This document shows, piece by piece, positions 23,609 to 32,041 of a DNA stretch of 64,000 nt. Source of the stretch: CAZKWG01 sp964615375 (GTDB lineage Bacteria > Myxococcota_A > UBA796 > CAZKWG01). Under the pieces are notes generated by a model. The model was given only the letters and a program-made list of their open reading frames with translations, was not told where the DNA came from and did not search any database. Where the stretch lies: positions 1 through 64,000 of the forward strand of contig CAZTOW010000003.1 in NCBI GenBank assembly GCA_964615375.1, given 5' to 3'. The first letter of the stretch is position 1. Each line of letters begins with the position of its first letter. Both the position numbers and the translations under genes were made by a program.

Positions 23609-25171
23609 ATGGCCCTTCCCAACCTCCTCGCCGCGGGAGACCCCGCGATCGCCGTCCGCGACTCCGGCCGCTGGGACGCGGTCGTCGTCGTCAGCCCGAC
23701 CTTTGATCTTCAGCTTGCGCCGCTTCAAGGCCCGATCCGCGCCGCGATGGGCGTGGACGCCCGGGTGGGCCAGGACGTCACGCTGCTGGTGGCGCCCTCG
23801 CTGGCGGGGGGTCGGCTGATCCTCGCCCCCACCGGGCCGCTGACGCGGGACGTGGACGACGTGCGTCGCTTCGCCGAGGCCGCCCGCGCCGGCGTGGCCC
23901 GCGCCCGCGACGCCGGGGCCATCCGCCCCCTGCTCTACCTGCCCAGGCGCGGCCCTGGCCCGGCCTTTGATCAGGCCCTGGAGGTCGCGCTGCTGGGCGC
24001 GCTCAGCGGGCTCTGGGAGCCGCTGGAGGCGCGCGAGGCCCACGGCGAGGGCATCGAGCCCGTGCGCACGGTCGGCTACGCGGCCCAGGAGCAGGGCGCG
24101 GGCGAGGGGCTGGCCGAGCTGGTGAGCGCGATCGAGCTGGGGCGGCGCCTGGCCCGGGATCTGGGCGGGGCCGAGCCCGAGCGCATGAACCCGATGATCC
24201 TGGCGGAGAGCTGCAAGGCGGTGTTCGCGGGGGGGCCGGTCAGCGTCAGCGTGCTGGAGGACACCGAGCGCCTGCAGCTCGAGTACCCGCTGCTCTCGGC
24301 CGTGGCCCGCGCCTCGCTGGCCGTGACCCGGCATCGCCCCTGCGTGATCCGCCTGGAGTACGTGGGCGAGGGCCCCACCGAGGAGACCCTGCTGCTGGCG
24401 GGCAAGGGGCTGGTCTACGACACGGGCGGCGCGGACCTCAAGACCGACGGGCACATGGCGGGCATGAGCCGGGACAAGTGCGGGGCGGCCACGGTGGCCG
24501 GCTTCCTGCGCACCGTCGCCGCCCTGCGCCCGCGGGGCCTGCGGGTGGTGGCCGAGCTCGGCTGCGTGCGCAACAGCATCGGGCCGGACGCCTTCGTCTC
24601 CGACGAGATCCTGGTGAGCCACGCGGGCGTGCGCGTGCGGGTGGGGAACACCGACGCCGAGGGGCGCCTGGTGCTGTCCGATCTGCTGTCCCACCTCCGA
24701 GAGACAGCCTTGAAGGCTGTCAATCCAAGAGTGTTCTCCGTGGCAACATTGACGGGCCACAGCTATCGCGCCGTGGGCCCCTACCCCATCGCCATGGACA
24801 ACGGCCCCGCCCGCGCCCTGCACGTCGCCGAGCTGCTGGCCGACATCGGCGAGCGCTGGGGCGAGCCCTTCGAGCTGAGCCGCCTGCGCCGCGAGGACGT
24901 GGACTTCATCAAGGCGCGCTCGCGGGCGGACGACGTGCTCTCCTGCAACAACGCCGCGAGCTCGGCCACGGCCCGCGGCCACCAGTTCCCCATGGCCTTC
25001 CTCAGCCTGGCCAGCGGCCTCGCCCGCCACGGCGGCGACAGCGCCCAGCCCATCCCCTACACCCACATCGACGTGGGCGGCTGCGCGGTGGAGGACGGGG
25101 ACTGGCAGCACGGGCGCCCCACCGCCATCCCCCTGGTCGCGCTCACCGCCCGCTGGGCGGCGCGTCGCTGA
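23609..25171 (+). CDS. M17 leucyl aminopeptidase family protein
   Basis: A 520-residue metalloaminopeptidase of the M17 family. The C-terminal catalytic domain contains GKGLVYDTGGADLKTDGHMAGMSRDK, corresponding to the two-zinc-binding region, and the signature NTDAEGRLVL. The N-terminal domain is of the usual type. Some conserved positions differ from E. coli PepA, so specificity may vary. An inverted repeat (GACAGCCTT, one base, AAGGCTGTC at 24703-24721) lies in a locally AT-richer stretch of the gene just after the signature. It is followed 12 bases later by rsgA on the same strand. Confidence 0.92.
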   Translation: MALPNLLAAGDPAIAVRDSGRWDAVVVVSPTFDLQLAPLQGPIRAAMGVDARVGQDVTLLVAPSLAGGRLILAPTGPLTRDVDDVRRFAEAARAGVARARDAGAIRPLLYLPRRGPGPAFDQALEVALLGALSGLWEPLEAREAHGEGIEPVRTVGYAAQEQGAGEGLAELVSAIELGRRLARDLGGAEPERMNPMILAESCKAVFAGGPVSVSVLEDTERLQLEYPLLSAVARASLAVTRHRPCVIRLEYVGEGPTEETLLLAGKGLVYDTGGADLKTDGHMAGMSRDKCGAATVAGFLRTVAALRPRGLRVVAELGCVRNSIGPDAFVSDEILVSHAGVRVRVGNTDAEGRLVLSDLLSHLRETALKAVNPRVFSVATLTGHSYRAVGPYPIAMDNGPARALHVAELLADIGERWGEPFELSRLRREDVDFIKARSRADDVLSCNNAASSATARGHQFPMAFLSLASGLARHGGDSAQPIPYTHIDVGGCAVEDGDWQHGRPTAIPLVALTARWAARR

Positions 25172-25183
25172 CCGAGGGGGCGC

Positions 25184-26362
25184 ATGGGCTGGAACCAACG
25201 GGCCCTGGAGGAGCGCCTCCGCGAGCTCCCGGCCTTGGAGCGGGAGGAGCTGAAGCGCCGGGCGGGCCGCCTGCGCGACGAGGCCCGACGGCAGTCGCGC
25301 GCAGCGCGCGGCGGAGAACGCCGAGGATCCGGGCGCGGCGGTGATCTGCCCCCCTGGGCCAGCCGGCTGAAGGACGCCGACCTGCACCTCTGGACCCTGC
25401 GCCTCCTGGAGGACAGCCTGGTGGCGGAGGACGAGGTCGACGCCGACGAGGTCGTCGAGGGCGGGCGGCCGGGCGTGGTGGTCTGGGCTGGGCGAAAGGT
25501 CTGCCGGATCCTGGTGGACGGCGGCGAGCTCATCGACGCCACCCTGTCCGGCCCCCTCCAGCGCGAGCAGCGGGCCGTGCTGGCCGTGGGCGATCAGGTG
25601 CTCTGGGAGGATGAGCCCCCCCGCGTGCTGCGCGTGCTCCCCCGCGCGACCCGGCTGGCCCGGCCCGATCCCCAGAACCCCCACCTGGAGCGCGTGGTCG
25701 TGGCCAACCTGGAGCTGGCCGTCATCGTCGTCGCGGCGCGGAGCCCGCCGTTGCGGGCGGGGCTGGTCGATCGTTACCTCGTCGCCCTGGAGCGCGGCGG
25801 GGTGACTCCGCTGCTCTGCGTCAACAAGCAGGACCAGATACGGGGCGAGGACGAGCGCGCCGAGCTGGAGGCCGCGCTGGCCCCCTACGAGGCGCTGGGC
25901 GTGCCCGTGCTGCGCTGCTCCGCCCGGACCGGCGAGGGCCTGGACGCCCTGCGGGAGGCCGTGCGCGGCCGGACCTGCGCCTTCGTGGGCCACTCCGGCG
26001 TGGGCAAGTCCAGCCTGCTCAACGCGCTGTTCCCGGCCTTGAACATCGAGATCGGCGAGCTCGACCAGCGGGCCCGCGGGCGCCACACCACCACCGCCAG
26101 CGAGCTCCACGACCTGGACGGCACCCGCCTCGTGGACACGCCCGGTGTCCGCAGCCTCGGCCTCGCCCGCATGGAGCCCGCCGAGCTGCGCTGGTACTTC
26201 CCCGAGCTCGAGGCGCTCGCGGACGATTGTACCTACCGGGACTGCACGCATGATCACGAGCCCGGGTGCGCGGTGCTGACCGCGGCGCGGGAGGGGAGGC
26301 TCCCGCTGGCGCGGCTGGCCAGCTATCACAGGATTTTGAAATCGATGGAGGAGGAGGCCTGA
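25184..26362 (+). CDS. rsgA: Ribosome small subunit-dependent GTPase A
   Basis: A 392-residue circularly permuted GTPase that checks 30S subunit maturation. The G motifs come in permuted order: NKQD (G4), then G1 as GHSGVGKSS at residues 269-277, G3 as DTPGVRSLGL, and the C-terminal zinc knuckle CTYRDCTHDHEPGC. The family's OB-fold region precedes them. The first 60 residues are an unusual charged, Arg-rich helical extension (ALEERLRELPALEREELKRR). GAGG precedes ATG; the gene follows the M17 aminopeptidase by 12 bases. Confidence 0.95.
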   Translation: MGWNQRALEERLRELPALEREELKRRAGRLRDEARRQSRAARGGERRGSGRGGDLPPWASRLKDADLHLWTLRLLEDSLVAEDEVDADEVVEGGRPGVVVWAGRKVCRILVDGGELIDATLSGPLQREQRAVLAVGDQVLWEDEPPRVLRVLPRATRLARPDPQNPHLERVVVANLELAVIVVAARSPPLRAGLVDRYLVALERGGVTPLLCVNKQDQIRGEDERAELEAALAPYEALGVPVLRCSARTGEGLDALREAVRGRTCAFVGHSGVGKSSLLNALFPALNIEIGELDQRARGRHTTTASELHDLDGTRLVDTPGVRSLGLARMEPAELRWYFPELEALADDCTYRDCTHDHEPGCAVLTAAREGRLPLARLASYHRILKSMEEEA

Positions 26363-26454
26363 GGGCGGTCCCAGGGCTTGAGCGACAGCCCGCTGTCGGC
26401 TACGATCCTCTGACGTGTGCGCGACCGCCCCGTGCGGCGAGGACTGGATCCCGG

Positions 26455-27669
26455 ATGAACAGCTTCGATCTGCTCTCTTCCCAGGTGCGGGAGAACCCGT
26501 ACCCCCTCTTCGCAGAGCTGCGCGCCAATTCGCCGGTCAGCACCGCCGCGCCCTACGGCCTCTGGGCGCTCAGCCGCTACGAAGACGTCCTCGCCGCGCT
26601 CGACAACGCCGGCGCCTTCGGGATGCGCCCCAACAACGCCCCGCCGCTCGGCGATCCCGAGCCCTTCGAGGCGAGCCTGCTGGTGGCCGAGCCGCCCGCC
26701 CGCTCCAAGGTCCGCGCCCTCGTCCGCAAGGCCCTCTCGCCCGAGCTGCTGGAGCGCCACGAGCGCCGGGTGCGCGCCTCCGCCCACGCCCTGGTCGACC
26801 GCGTGCTGGAGCGCGACAACCTCGATCTCATCGGGCTCCTGGCCCTGCCCCTGCCCGCCGCGTCGATGGCGGACCTGCTGGGCATCCCGCCCGCCCGCCG
26901 CGCCGCCTTCATGCGCTGGGCCACCGACGCGCTCTCCCCGGGCCCGGAGGTCTCCGGCGCCGAGCGCATGACCCGCCTGCGCGGCAGCATGGACGCCTTC
27001 GTGGGCTACCTGGCCGAGCTGCTCACGCAGCGCCGGGCCGAGCCGGGCGACGACCTGCTCAGCGCGCTCTGCCAGGTGGAGGAGGGGGGCACGAAGCTCA
27101 CCGACCCCGAGATCCTGGCGTCCGCCCTGCACCTGCTCCTGGCGGGCAACGAGGTCACCGCCGACCTCATCGGCAACACGCTGCTCAGCCTGCTCCAGAA
27201 CCCCGAGGTCTACCGGGCCGTGCGCGCCGATCCCGCGCGCATCCCGGTGCTCATCGAGGAGACCCTGCGCCACAACAGCCCGGTGCTGGGTCAGCTCCGC
27301 GTCGCCAACCAGAGCGTGACCCTGGGCGGGACCACCATCCCCAGCGGGAGCGTGGTGCTGATGCTGCTGGCCTCGGCCAACCGCGACAGCGGGCACTTCG
27401 CCGACCCCGACCGCTTCGACCTGGAGCGCGACACCTCCGAGCACCTGGCGCTGGGTCAGCCCGGCCACCTCGCGCTCTGGGCCCCGCGCGCCCGCCTGGA
27501 GGCCCGCGTCGCCATCGAGGTGCTGTTCGAGCGCCTGCCCGACTTCGGTCCGGGCGACGGCGAGATCCAGTGGTGCAGCGCCCTGCTCTTCCGCGGCCCG
27601 CGCGTGGTGCCGGTGGCCTATGCCGACGACGCGGACGAGAGCGACGCGGTCACGGAGATGGCGGGCTGA
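26455..27669 (+). CDS. Cytochrome P450 homologue lacking the haem-ligand cysteine
   Basis: A 404-residue protein with full-length bacterial P450 architecture. It has an I-helix AGNEVT (230-235) and the K-helix ExxR (E269, R272). At the haem-binding loop, where relatives read FGxGxHxCxG, this protein reads LGQPGHLALWAPRARLEAR: the cysteine that ligates haem iron is Ala340, and the following Gly is Trp. The frame is uninterrupted and the surrounding residues align well, so an indel is unlikely. It therefore cannot be a normal thiolate P450; it may be a scaffold, a binding protein, or carry haem with another ligand. The start at 26455 follows the family; no strong ribosome binding site is seen. 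Its 3' end overlaps the convergent 2H gene by 20 bases. Confidence 0.9.
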   Translation: MNSFDLLSSQVRENPYPLFAELRANSPVSTAAPYGLWALSRYEDVLAALDNAGAFGMRPNNAPPLGDPEPFEASLLVAEPPARSKVRALVRKALSPELLERHERRVRASAHALVDRVLERDNLDLIGLLALPLPAASMADLLGIPPARRAAFMRWATDALSPGPEVSGAERMTRLRGSMDAFVGYLAELLTQRRAEPGDDLLSALCQVEEGGTKLTDPEILASALHLLLAGNEVTADLIGNTLLSLLQNPEVYRAVRADPARIPVLIEETLRHNSPVLGQLRVANQSVTLGGTTIPSGSVVLMLLASANRDSGHFADPDRFDLERDTSEHLALGQPGHLALWAPRARLEARVAIEVLFERLPDFGPGDGEIQWCSALLFRGPRVVPVAYADDADESDAVTEMAG

Positions 27670-28210
27670 TCCCGGCGCCGAGGCCGTAGACCACCCGAGG
27701 CGCCCACAGCCCCTCCCGGCGCTCCATCAGCCACAGCGCGCCCACCTCGCAGGACAGCGGCAGCTCTGGCCGGATCGCCGCGATCACCGGCGAGAAGTCC
27801 TCCGCCCCGTCCGGGCGGGCGGGCGCGCTCCAGGCCACGGTCAGGTGCAGCCTCGGGCGCGGACCGTACTTCCCGCCATAGGGCACCAGCCCCGGCCAGC
27901 GCTGGAGCACCGCCTCGCGGGCGCGCTCCACGGCCGCGTAGGGCTCGGGCTCCAGCACCAGGATGTCCCCCAGCGCCTCCACCCGGGAGAAGCGGAGCGA
28001 GAAGGGCGCGAGGGAGGTCGCGATCTCGGCTAGATGATCTAGCTCTTCCACGCCGACCTCGTCGGGCGGCAGGAAGGGGTAGAGCAGGGTCAGGTGGGCG
28101 GGCACGCCCTCGCGGGCGGAGCGGTCGTAGCGGGCGCGCCAGGGGCCGACCAGCGGGTCCGCGGCGGGCACGGGCAGGATCAGGGCGGTGGCGTCGCTCA
28201 GGGGTGCCAC
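27650..28210 (-). CDS. 2H phosphoesterase (2'-5' RNA ligase family)
   Basis: A protein of about 186 residues with the two signature motifs of the 2H superfamily, HLTLLYPF and HLTVAW. Members hydrolyse or ligate 2',5'- or cyclic phosphodiesters in RNA or nucleotides. The start is uncertain: GTG at 28210, used here, overlaps the upstream metallophosphoesterase stop by 13 bases, while a CTG at 28201 would form a CTGA junction. A perfect inverted repeat GCTAGA-TGA-TCTAGC lies inside the gene at 28029-28043. The gene is downstream of and probably cotranscribed with the metallophosphoesterase. Confidence 0.82.
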   Translation of the reverse strand: MAPLSDATALILPVPAADPLVGPWRARYDRSAREGVPAHLTLLYPFLPPDEVGVEELDHLAEIATSLAPFSLRFSRVEALGDILVLEPEPYAAVERAREAVLQRWPGLVPYGGKYGPRPRLHLTVAWSAPARPDGAEDFSPVIAAIRPELPLSCEVGALWLMERREGLWAPRVVYGLGAGISPPSP

Positions 28211-29049
28211 CGGGGCTCGACCGGGAGCGGGCTCGGGGTGGGTGGACCGGGGAGGATCTCGCGGAGATAGCCCTCCACCGTGGTCTCCTTCCGCCAGTGC
28301 CGGGGGTAGCCCAGCGCGACCTCCTCGAAGCGCACGCCGTCCCGCCAGTCGGTGGCGCGCATGTGCAGGTGCCCGCTGACGACGACGCGCACGGGGTAGC
28401 GCGTGTGCCAGTCCTCGGTGGCGCGGGTCCCGCACCACGGCGTGAAGCGCGGGATGCGGAAGAGTCGCACCAGATCGCGGCGCAGGGGGTAGTGGTTGAC
28501 CAGGACCAGCGGGCCCTGGGCCTGGGCCAGGCGGCGCTCGGAGACGCGCACGCGCTCGGCGCACCAGGCGTCGATGTCCGGCCAGGGGTCGGTCTTCAGC
28601 CAGAAGTCGTCCACCGAGCGGATGCCGTCCTCGCCCGCCCAGGCCACGACGTCCTCACGGCGGACGTGGTCCGGCCGGAAGCTCATGTCGTAGAGGCAGA
28701 AGATCAGCGCCACCGTCGCCGGCCCGCCCGGCCCGGTCCAGCGCACCCAGGGGTCCTCGGGGGTCAGCACGCCGTGTTGCTGGCAGAGGGTGACCAGCAG
28801 GTCGTAGCGGTCCTCGCCCCGCGGGCCGTCCTCGCGCACCCAGAGCTCGTGGTTGCCCGGCACCCACAGCACGCGCTCGAAGCGATCGGTGAGGATCTCC
28901 CAGGCCCGCTCCATGGGCAGCGTGCGGTCGGCCACGTCGCCCGGCACGAGGAGCCAGTCCCCGGGGTGCGGCGGCAGGGCGCGCAGCGCGTCGAGGTTCC
29001 CGGGGTGATCGACGTGCAGATCGCTCAGCGCGAGCAGGCGGGGAGGCAT
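28198..29049 (-). CDS. Calcineurin-like metallophosphoesterase
   Basis: A 283-residue phosphoesterase with the canonical metal motifs in order: SDLHVDH, PGDVADR, PGNHELWV, VNHYPLR and GHLHMRATDW. There is no signal peptide, so it is cytoplasmic. It starts two bases after the end of the VapC-like gene and overlaps the 2H phosphoesterase gene downstream, which makes a four-gene run on the minus strand. Two phosphodiesterase-type enzymes side by side suggest a nucleotide or RNA substrate; this is inference. Confidence 0.9.
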   Translation of the reverse strand: MPPRLLALSDLHVDHPGNLDALRALPPHPGDWLLVPGDVADRTLPMERAWEILTDRFERVLWVPGNHELWVREDGPRGEDRYDLLVTLCQQHGVLTPEDPWVRWTGPGGPATVALIFCLYDMSFRPDHVRREDVVAWAGEDGIRSVDDFWLKTDPWPDIDAWCAERVRVSERRLAQAQGPLVLVNHYPLRRDLVRLFRIPRFTPWCGTRATEDWHTRYPVRVVVSGHLHMRATDWRDGVRFEEVALGYPRHWRKETTVEGYLREILPGPPTPSPLPVEPRWHP

Positions 29050-29051
29050 GC

Positions 29052-29480
29052 TCAGGCCAGCGGGTTCAGGACCCGCAGCCCCGGGAAGACCCGGAAATCC
29101 GCGTCCGCCGTGCACAGGGTCAGGCCGTGGCCGAGGGCGATGGCCGCGAGGTGCGCGTCCGGCACCCGCTTCGCCGTCGCGCCCGTGTCGCGCAGCAGCC
29201 GCGCCAGCAGCTCGGCATGCGTGGACACCGGCAGGGGCGTCCAGACGTTGGGGAGGGCCAGCCACTCCTCGACGTGGGCGAGGGCGTCGGCGATGCCCAG
29301 CGGCCTCGGGAAGATGCGCGGGTTCGTGATGATCCGCAGGTAGGCCGTCAGGCTCTCCCAGGGGAGGCCCACGCGGGCGCCACCGTTGAGCGCGTCCTCC
29401 AGCCAGCGCCGGGCGCGCGAGTGCTGCGGCACGTCGGCCAGACGCGCGTAGAGGAGCAGGTTCGCGTCGACCAGGATCAC
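29052..29480 (-). CDS. VapC-like PIN domain toxin
   Basis: A 142-residue PIN-domain protein. It opens VILVDANLLLYAR, with the first catalytic Asp at residue 5, and ends with the acidic cluster PDAHLAAIALGHGL...CTADADF typical of VapC ribonucleases. The GTG start overlaps the antitoxin stop (GTGA), the normal VapBC arrangement. An ATG 18 bases upstream would add a few residues but would overlap the antitoxin more. PIN toxins cleave specific RNAs; the target here is unknown. Confidence 0.9.
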   Translation of the reverse strand: MILVDANLLLYARLADVPQHSRARRWLEDALNGGARVGLPWESLTAYLRIITNPRIFPRPLGIADALAHVEEWLALPNVWTPLPVSTHAELLARLLRDTGATAKRVPDAHLAAIALGHGLTLCTADADFRVFPGLRVLNPLA

Positions 29481-29734
29481 CGGCCCTCCTGCGTCCACGC
29501 GGCCTCATCGTCCAGGATCAGGAGCTCCGAGGTCCGCGCGAGCTCTACCCGCGGCGCGCCCGTGGACACGGGCTGGATCCGGTAGGGCGCCCGCGGGGGC
29601 GGCGGCGCCTCCTGCGCGTCCAGGCCGGCGCGGAGCGCCTGATTGACGGCCTCCTTGAAGCTGAGGCCCGTCGCGGCGCGGAGCCGCTCCAGCCGCAGCG
29701 CGACGTCATCCTCGAGGGTGAGCGTGGTCCTCAT
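29477..29734 (-). CDS. VapB-like ribbon-helix-helix antitoxin
   Basis: An 85-residue protein. Residues 1-40 (MRTTLTLEDDVALRLERLRA, then SFKEAVNQALRAGL) form a ribbon-helix-helix DNA-binding domain. The rest, with a proline-rich linker and an acidic C-terminal tail, should wrap the toxin. It is the first gene of the toxin-antitoxin pair and has a palindrome just upstream, as expected for an autorepressor. Confidence 0.88.
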   Translation of the reverse strand: MRTTLTLEDDVALRLERLRAATGLSFKEAVNQALRAGLDAQEAPPPPRAPYRIQPVSTGAPRVELARTSELLILDDEAAWTQEGR

Positions 29735-29742
29735 GCATCACA

Positions 29743-29759
29743 GCATCACACGATGATGC
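29743..29759 (-). promoter_or_regulatory. Likely VapBC operator palindrome
   Basis: GCATCA, five bases, TGATGC form a perfect inverted repeat nine bases upstream of the antitoxin ATG. A further GCATCA at 29735-29740 makes a repeated half-site 8 bp away, consistent with cooperative binding by ribbon-helix-helix dimers. Confidence 0.6.
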
Positions 29760-29778
29760 CTTGATGTCCATGGGCCGA

Positions 29779-30492
29779 TCAGTTCGTCGCGTCTACGCTG
29801 CCCAGCGAGTTGAGCTTGCCGCCCTTGAGCTCGAAGCGGGCGCGCTTGCCGGCGACGACGTCGATGACGCGGCTCAGGTCCACGTTGCCCTCGCGGCTCT
29901 TCAGCACCACCGTGTGCGCGCCGGCCTCCAGATCCTTGGCGATGAAGGCGTTCTTCAGCTTGCTGTAGGGCACGGACTTGCCGTCGATGGTCATGCGCAC
30001 GGTGTCGTCCGCGGCGATCTCGATCTGGCCGGTGGTGGCGACGGGGGCCCGGGAGGTGGTGGCGGCGCTGGTCGTGGTCTCGGCGGCGGGGGCGGAGGTG
30101 GTCGTGGTGGAGGTCGTCTTGGCCGGGGCGCTGGTGGTGGTCGTGGTCGTCGCCTTGGCCGTGCTGGTCGAGCTCGTCGTGGTCGTCGTCTTCGCCGGCT
30201 CGACCTTGGCCGGCTCGGCGGGAGGGGCGACCTCGGCGGGGGCGGCCTCGGCGGCGGCGACCTCCGGGCAGGCGCATGTGGCGAGCCGGGCCTGGAGCTC
30301 GGCGACCTCGAGCTGGCGCGCGTCGGCGAGCTCCTGCGTGGACTGGAGCCGCTCCTGGCTGGACTGGAGATCGGCCCGCGCCTGGTCGAGCTCGGCCTGG
30401 AGCGCGGTGGCCCCGCTGAGATCCCCCACCACGCCGCCGCAGGCGAGCAGGAACAGACCCGAGAGCAACATCAGAGGGCGAAGGATCCGCAC
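29779..30492 (-). CDS. Coiled-coil lipoprotein with Thr/Ala-rich linker
   Basis: A 237-residue lipoprotein (signal ending SGLFLLAC from a GTG start). Residues about 28-75 are a coiled coil (ELDQARADLQSSQERLQSTQ). Residues about 80-155 are a low-complexity linker of Thr, Ala, Ser and Pro encoded by near-repetitive ACC/ACG codons. The C-terminal 80 residues form a small domain that resembles PEGA-type modules (TVRMTIDGKSVPYSKLKNAF). The plan suggests a lipid anchor, a coiled-coil spacer, a flexible wall-crossing linker and a distal domain. No family was assigned. Confidence 0.75.
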   Translation of the reverse strand: MRILRPLMLLSGLFLLACGGVVGDLSGATALQAELDQARADLQSSQERLQSTQELADARQLEVAELQARLATCACPEVAAAEAAPAEVAPPAEPAKVEPAKTTTTTSSTSTAKATTTTTTSAPAKTTSTTTTSAPAAETTTSAATTSRAPVATTGQIEIAADDTVRMTIDGKSVPYSKLKNAFIAKDLEAGAHTVVLKSREGNVDLSRVIDVVAGKRARFELKGGKLNSLGSVDATN

Positions 30493-30601
30493 GGTGAGCT
30501 CCAGCAGCAGGGGAATCGAGCCTCCTTAGCCCCCGACCCCCTGTTCAGGCAAGTGCTCACCTCAAGGTGCGACCGAAGATCACCTCTGCGCGAGGCAGAC
30601 C

Positions 30602-30814
30602 TCAATCAGACCCCGCACCTCTTCGTAACCACCGGGAGAGGATCCCGAGCAGGAGCCCCAGCGCCATCAGCGCCAACCCGCTGGTATCGAGATCAAACCA
30701 GTGGCCAAAGAGTTTGACCGCGTTCTTCTCGGAGCTGCCCAGCACACCGGACAGCGAGAGCACACCCGCTGCGGCGAAGAGCAGCCCGAGCGGGAGGAGC
30801 GCTCGGCCCCTCAC
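30602..30814 (-). CDS. Small two-helix membrane protein (possible immunity protein)
   Basis: A 70-residue protein with two predicted membrane helices (LLPLGLLFAAAGVLSLSGVL and GLALMALGLLLGILS) joined by a short polar loop. Its ATG overlaps the stop of the LysM/NlpC-like gene (ATGA), so the two are coupled and should be made in matched amounts. A small membrane protein behind a peptidoglycan-hydrolase-like gene suggests an immunity or holin-like role; this is inference from position only. Confidence 0.7.
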   Translation of the reverse strand: MRGRALLPLGLLFAAAGVLSLSGVLGSSEKNAVKLFGHWFDLDTSGLALMALGLLLGILSRWLRRGAGSD

Positions 30815-31899
30815 GGTGAGCCCTTCGGCGCGTTGTTGAACTGCTGGTACACCCCTCCCTCCCCAAGCTGCTTGATCTGTATCCCGTGACTGTGCTGAAC
30901 CTCATCCGTCCCGTAGGCATCATACCCCCGGTCGCGAGCGCTGATGTAGATCTTCTGCCCGTTGTACTCTCCAAGGTAGATCCCGGTGTGATCACCGTTG
31001 GACCAAACGGCGCCCATCTGGGGGTTGGTGGTCACGTCGAAGTTCTCGATATCGGTATTGGCATCTCCCCACTGTTCAGCCTGATAGGGGAAGTACTTGC
31101 CAGGCTCTTCCTTGCTTGGGATAGCCTTGTGAACCTGTCCCGTCCCCTGATAGATTGCCTCCGCTACGAAGGCATTGCACTTGTACTGGCCCTCGTCAAC
31201 CGTCGCGTACTCCGGGGCTGACATGTCCAGGTCCTCGCTGTCCCAGCTCCCCTCACCCCACTGGTTGCCCGGGTCCTTGCCCCAGAGGTCCAGGGCAGCC
31301 ATGGTGATCTTCAGGTTGTCCGGGAGCTGCTCTGGATCCTCCACCGACAGGAGCTTGTTCCTCAAGTCCGAAGAGAGCATTCGGATGCTCTCCGCGAAAG
31401 CCTCTCCCCCCTTCCCCTCCTTCATCGACTGGTCGGCGAGCGCCTGCAGCTTGTCGAGCGCCGCCTGCTCAGATGTGGTCAGCTCTCGCAGCGCGAGCGG
31501 ACACACCTCTGCCCCCTCCTGGTCCTCTTCCTGAGCGCTCTGCACCTCTCCCGGACCTACGTTCGAGGTAGGATCCTCACACACCTGCAGCTCCTGATCA
31601 GGGAAGATCAGATCCGGATTGTCGCCTATCTTCTCGCGATTGTCGCGGTAAATCTCCTCGTAGCGCGATCCTTTCCCCAGAAACCGTCGCGAGATGCCCC
31701 ACAGCGTGTCCCCGGGCGACACCGTGTAAGGTGTACAGCTCTGGCCTGGCGTCTCTTCATCGGGCAGCAGCGTACTCAGGAAGCTGTTCCCAAAGAGGGA
31801 CTGGAGCGGGTCGGTGGTTCCAAGTCCAAAAGGATCCGTAGGGTCAAAGGTCTCCTCGGAGGAGCTCATCTGTTCGGGCATCTGCGACTTGTCGGACAT
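30811..31899 (-). CDS. LysM protein with NlpC/amidase-like cysteine peptidase domain
   Basis: A 362-residue protein without a signal peptide. An acidic, disordered N-terminus (1-55) is followed by a LysM domain at about 58-107 (YTVSPGDTLWGISRRF), a helical middle, and a C-terminal domain with a KCNAFVAEAIY motif (Cys241) and a histidine in GDHTGIYLG (His304), the pattern of NlpC/P60- and Tae-like peptidoglycan amidases. AGGAG precedes ATG. The base composition is clearly less GC-rich than in the surroundings. Lack of a Sec signal, wall binding and a catalytic domain suggest an effector delivered by a contractile or lysis-dependent route, or a spore/phage-type wall enzyme. Confidence 0.8.
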   Translation of the reverse strand: MSDKSQMPEQMSSSEETFDPTDPFGLGTTDPLQSLFGNSFLSTLLPDEETPGQSCTPYTVSPGDTLWGISRRFLGKGSRYEEIYRDNREKIGDNPDLIFPDQELQVCEDPTSNVGPGEVQSAQEEDQEGAEVCPLALRELTTSEQAALDKLQALADQSMKEGKGGEAFAESIRMLSSDLRNKLLSVEDPEQLPDNLKITMAALDLWGKDPGNQWGEGSWDSEDLDMSAPEYATVDEGQYKCNAFVAEAIYQGTGQVHKAIPSKEEPGKYFPYQAEQWGDANTDIENFDVTTNPQMGAVWSNGDHTGIYLGEYNGQKIYISARDRGYDAYGTDEVQHSHGIQIKQLGEGGVYQQFNNAPKGSP

Positions 31900-32011
31900 G
31901 GTATTCTCCTATGGGCGCATCGGACGGGTAAGAGAGCCGTCACTCTAATGAAACACAGGTACACCTGATAACCCATGAGAGCCGCGATGAGAAGCGTAAC
32001 GCGACGCCCCC

Positions 32012-32028
32012 CTGATGAAAGACATCAG
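32012..32028. terminator. Short hairpin after the nucleotidyltransferase pair
   Basis: CTGATG, loop AAAGA, CATCAG, flanked by the near direct repeats GCGACGCCCCCC and GCGACGTCCCC. It lies 14 bases downstream of the stop at 32042 on the minus strand and could terminate that operon; no U-tract follows. Confidence 0.4.
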
Positions 32029-32041
32029 AGCGACGTCCCCC

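Noticed and set aside
29961..30260. Thr-codon-rich stretch considered as a CRISPR or minisatellite array
   Set aside because: There are no spacers or exact repeat units; it is a low-complexity Thr/Ala/Ser linker in the lipoprotein frame.
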